Origin: Osmia lignaria lignaria
Taxonomy: Eukaryota > Arthropoda > Insecta > Hymenoptera > Megachilidae
DNA length: 64,000 nucleotides
Assembly: GCF_051020975.1 (NCBI RefSeq)
Contig: NW_027478169.1
Span: 7,254,001-7,318,000 of the forward strand
Reading direction: 5' to 3'
Made by a program: the position numbers and the translations under genes. This document shows, piece by piece, positions 63,730 to 64,000 of the stretch. How positions within the stretch are numbered: position 1 is the first letter of the stretch; every line of letters begins with the position of its first letter. Under the pieces are notes generated by a model that was not told the origin of the DNA, searched no databases, and saw only the letters and a program-made list of their open reading frames with translations.

Positions 63730-64000
63730 TCAGAAGCGTAGTTTTCGAGATATATCGAGATATGTAAAAGTTCCGAAGCCGCACCAACATAATAGAGATA
63801 CAGAAACACCGTGGCCCCTTTCTTTGGGATAACTCTGCACTCTTGCGAGCTGCAAATGCCACTTCCAGCTTAGCTGTGCAGAAGAAGAACAACAAGAAGA
63901 AGAAATATCTCGAAATATGTCCGTCAGGCCCCTTCCCTTGAGATAAATATGCAAATATCTCGGAAACGAAGCGAGCTATGGCAAAATGTTAAGAGACCCT
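63730..64000 (+). repeat. Right-edge partial monomer
   Basis: This is the first 271 bp of a monomer, so the array continues past the window. It has the AGAAGCG/TTTTCGAG head and a private ATATGTAAAAG change where other copies read ATATTTAAAAG. Confidence 0.9.

Larger units (their letters stand above)
1..64000 (+). repeat. Tandem satellite array, 322-bp monomer, spans the whole window
   Basis: Every part of the window is a copy of one 322-bp monomer in the same orientation. With base 1 set at the T of GATCAGA, starts run from 110 to 63730, giving 202 complete and two edge-truncated copies. The sum of all lengths balances exactly: 202x322, minus eight deletions of 170 bp, minus four of 15 bp, plus or minus a few 1-2 bp indels, equals 63,620 bp. 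Anchors present in nearly every copy are TTTTTTGATCAG, GAGATATATC, CCGCACCAACATAATAG, CACTTCCAGC and ATCTCGGAAACGAAG. No stretch over 300 bases lacks the repeat, and no insertion longer than 1-2 bp interrupts it. A satellite of this kind normally forms centromeric or pericentromeric heterochromatin; that location is inferred. Confidence 0.98.
49885..64000 (+). repeat. Block 5: 43 complete monomers, homogenised towards the right
   Basis: The frequent subtype has GAGGAAGAACAAC in the triplet tract, GGCCAGTTCC and TTGAGCTGAATCTGC, followed by GACGTTTTTTG and AATTATGTTTCC in the tail. It dominates 54392-62763. Local units of two and three monomers are amplified. Lengths are 322 bp except for 51495 and 62121 (321) and 58900 (323, from a GTGGAGGCC insertion). 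Confidence 0.85.

Noticed and set aside
1..64000. CRISPR array
   Set aside because: The period is 322 bp with no unique spacers between conserved short repeats; the whole unit is repeated.
1..64000. Telomeric or transposon-derived sequence
   Set aside because: No TTAGG or TTAGGG runs, terminal repeats, target-site duplications or polymerase/transposase frames were seen.

Overview
The whole 64 kb window is one uninterrupted array of tandem satellite DNA. The basic monomer is 322 bp, about 40% G+C (counted by hand on the monomer at 40397-40718). Taking the T of the GATCAGA motif as base 1, monomers start at 110 and end with a partial copy starting at 63730. That gives 202 complete monomers plus a 109-bp fragment on the left and a 271-bp fragment on the right. 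All copies run head to tail in one orientation. I found no unique DNA, transposable element, inverted monomer, telomeric repeat, RNA gene or credible protein-coding gene. The many 62-138 codon open frames are by-products of the repeat: most start at TTG, lie on the minus strand, and move one frame per monomer because 322 = 3x107+1.

The organism is a eukaryote. Tens of kilobases of homogeneous ~320-bp satellite with multi-monomer (higher-order) duplications is typical of centromeric or pericentromeric heterochromatin. CpG is not depleted in the monomer (12 seen, about 12.7 expected from base composition), which fits an invertebrate such as an insect better than a heavily methylated vertebrate or plant satellite. 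The species cannot be named from the sequence.

Layout, with boundaries approximate to one monomer. Block 1 (1-13308): 41 monomers with a recently duplicated 2.65-kb segment and a mosaic right end. Block 2 (13309-22643): 29 older, more diverged monomers, many carrying a GTAGGAAA palindrome and a CACAAC version of the triplet tract. Block 3 (22644-43767): 70 monomers, the structurally richest part. It holds eight 152-bp monomers sharing one 170-bp deletion, four 307-bp monomers, six 323-bp monomers, and several nested duplications of 644, 1426 and about 2300 bp. Block 4 (43768-49884): 19 monomers, partly diverged and related to block 2. Block 5 (49885-64000): 43 complete monomers, with a 966-bp trimer unit and a 644-bp dimer unit amplified.

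The monomer has internal structure. A 27-bp segment occurs twice, 114 bp apart, with three mismatches. The decamer CGAGATATTT or its close variant occurs four times, two copies in each orientation. The useful biology here is the recorded history of unequal exchange and conversion (chimeric monomers, deletions carried on two haplotypes, a collapsed trimer), not a protein-encoded system.
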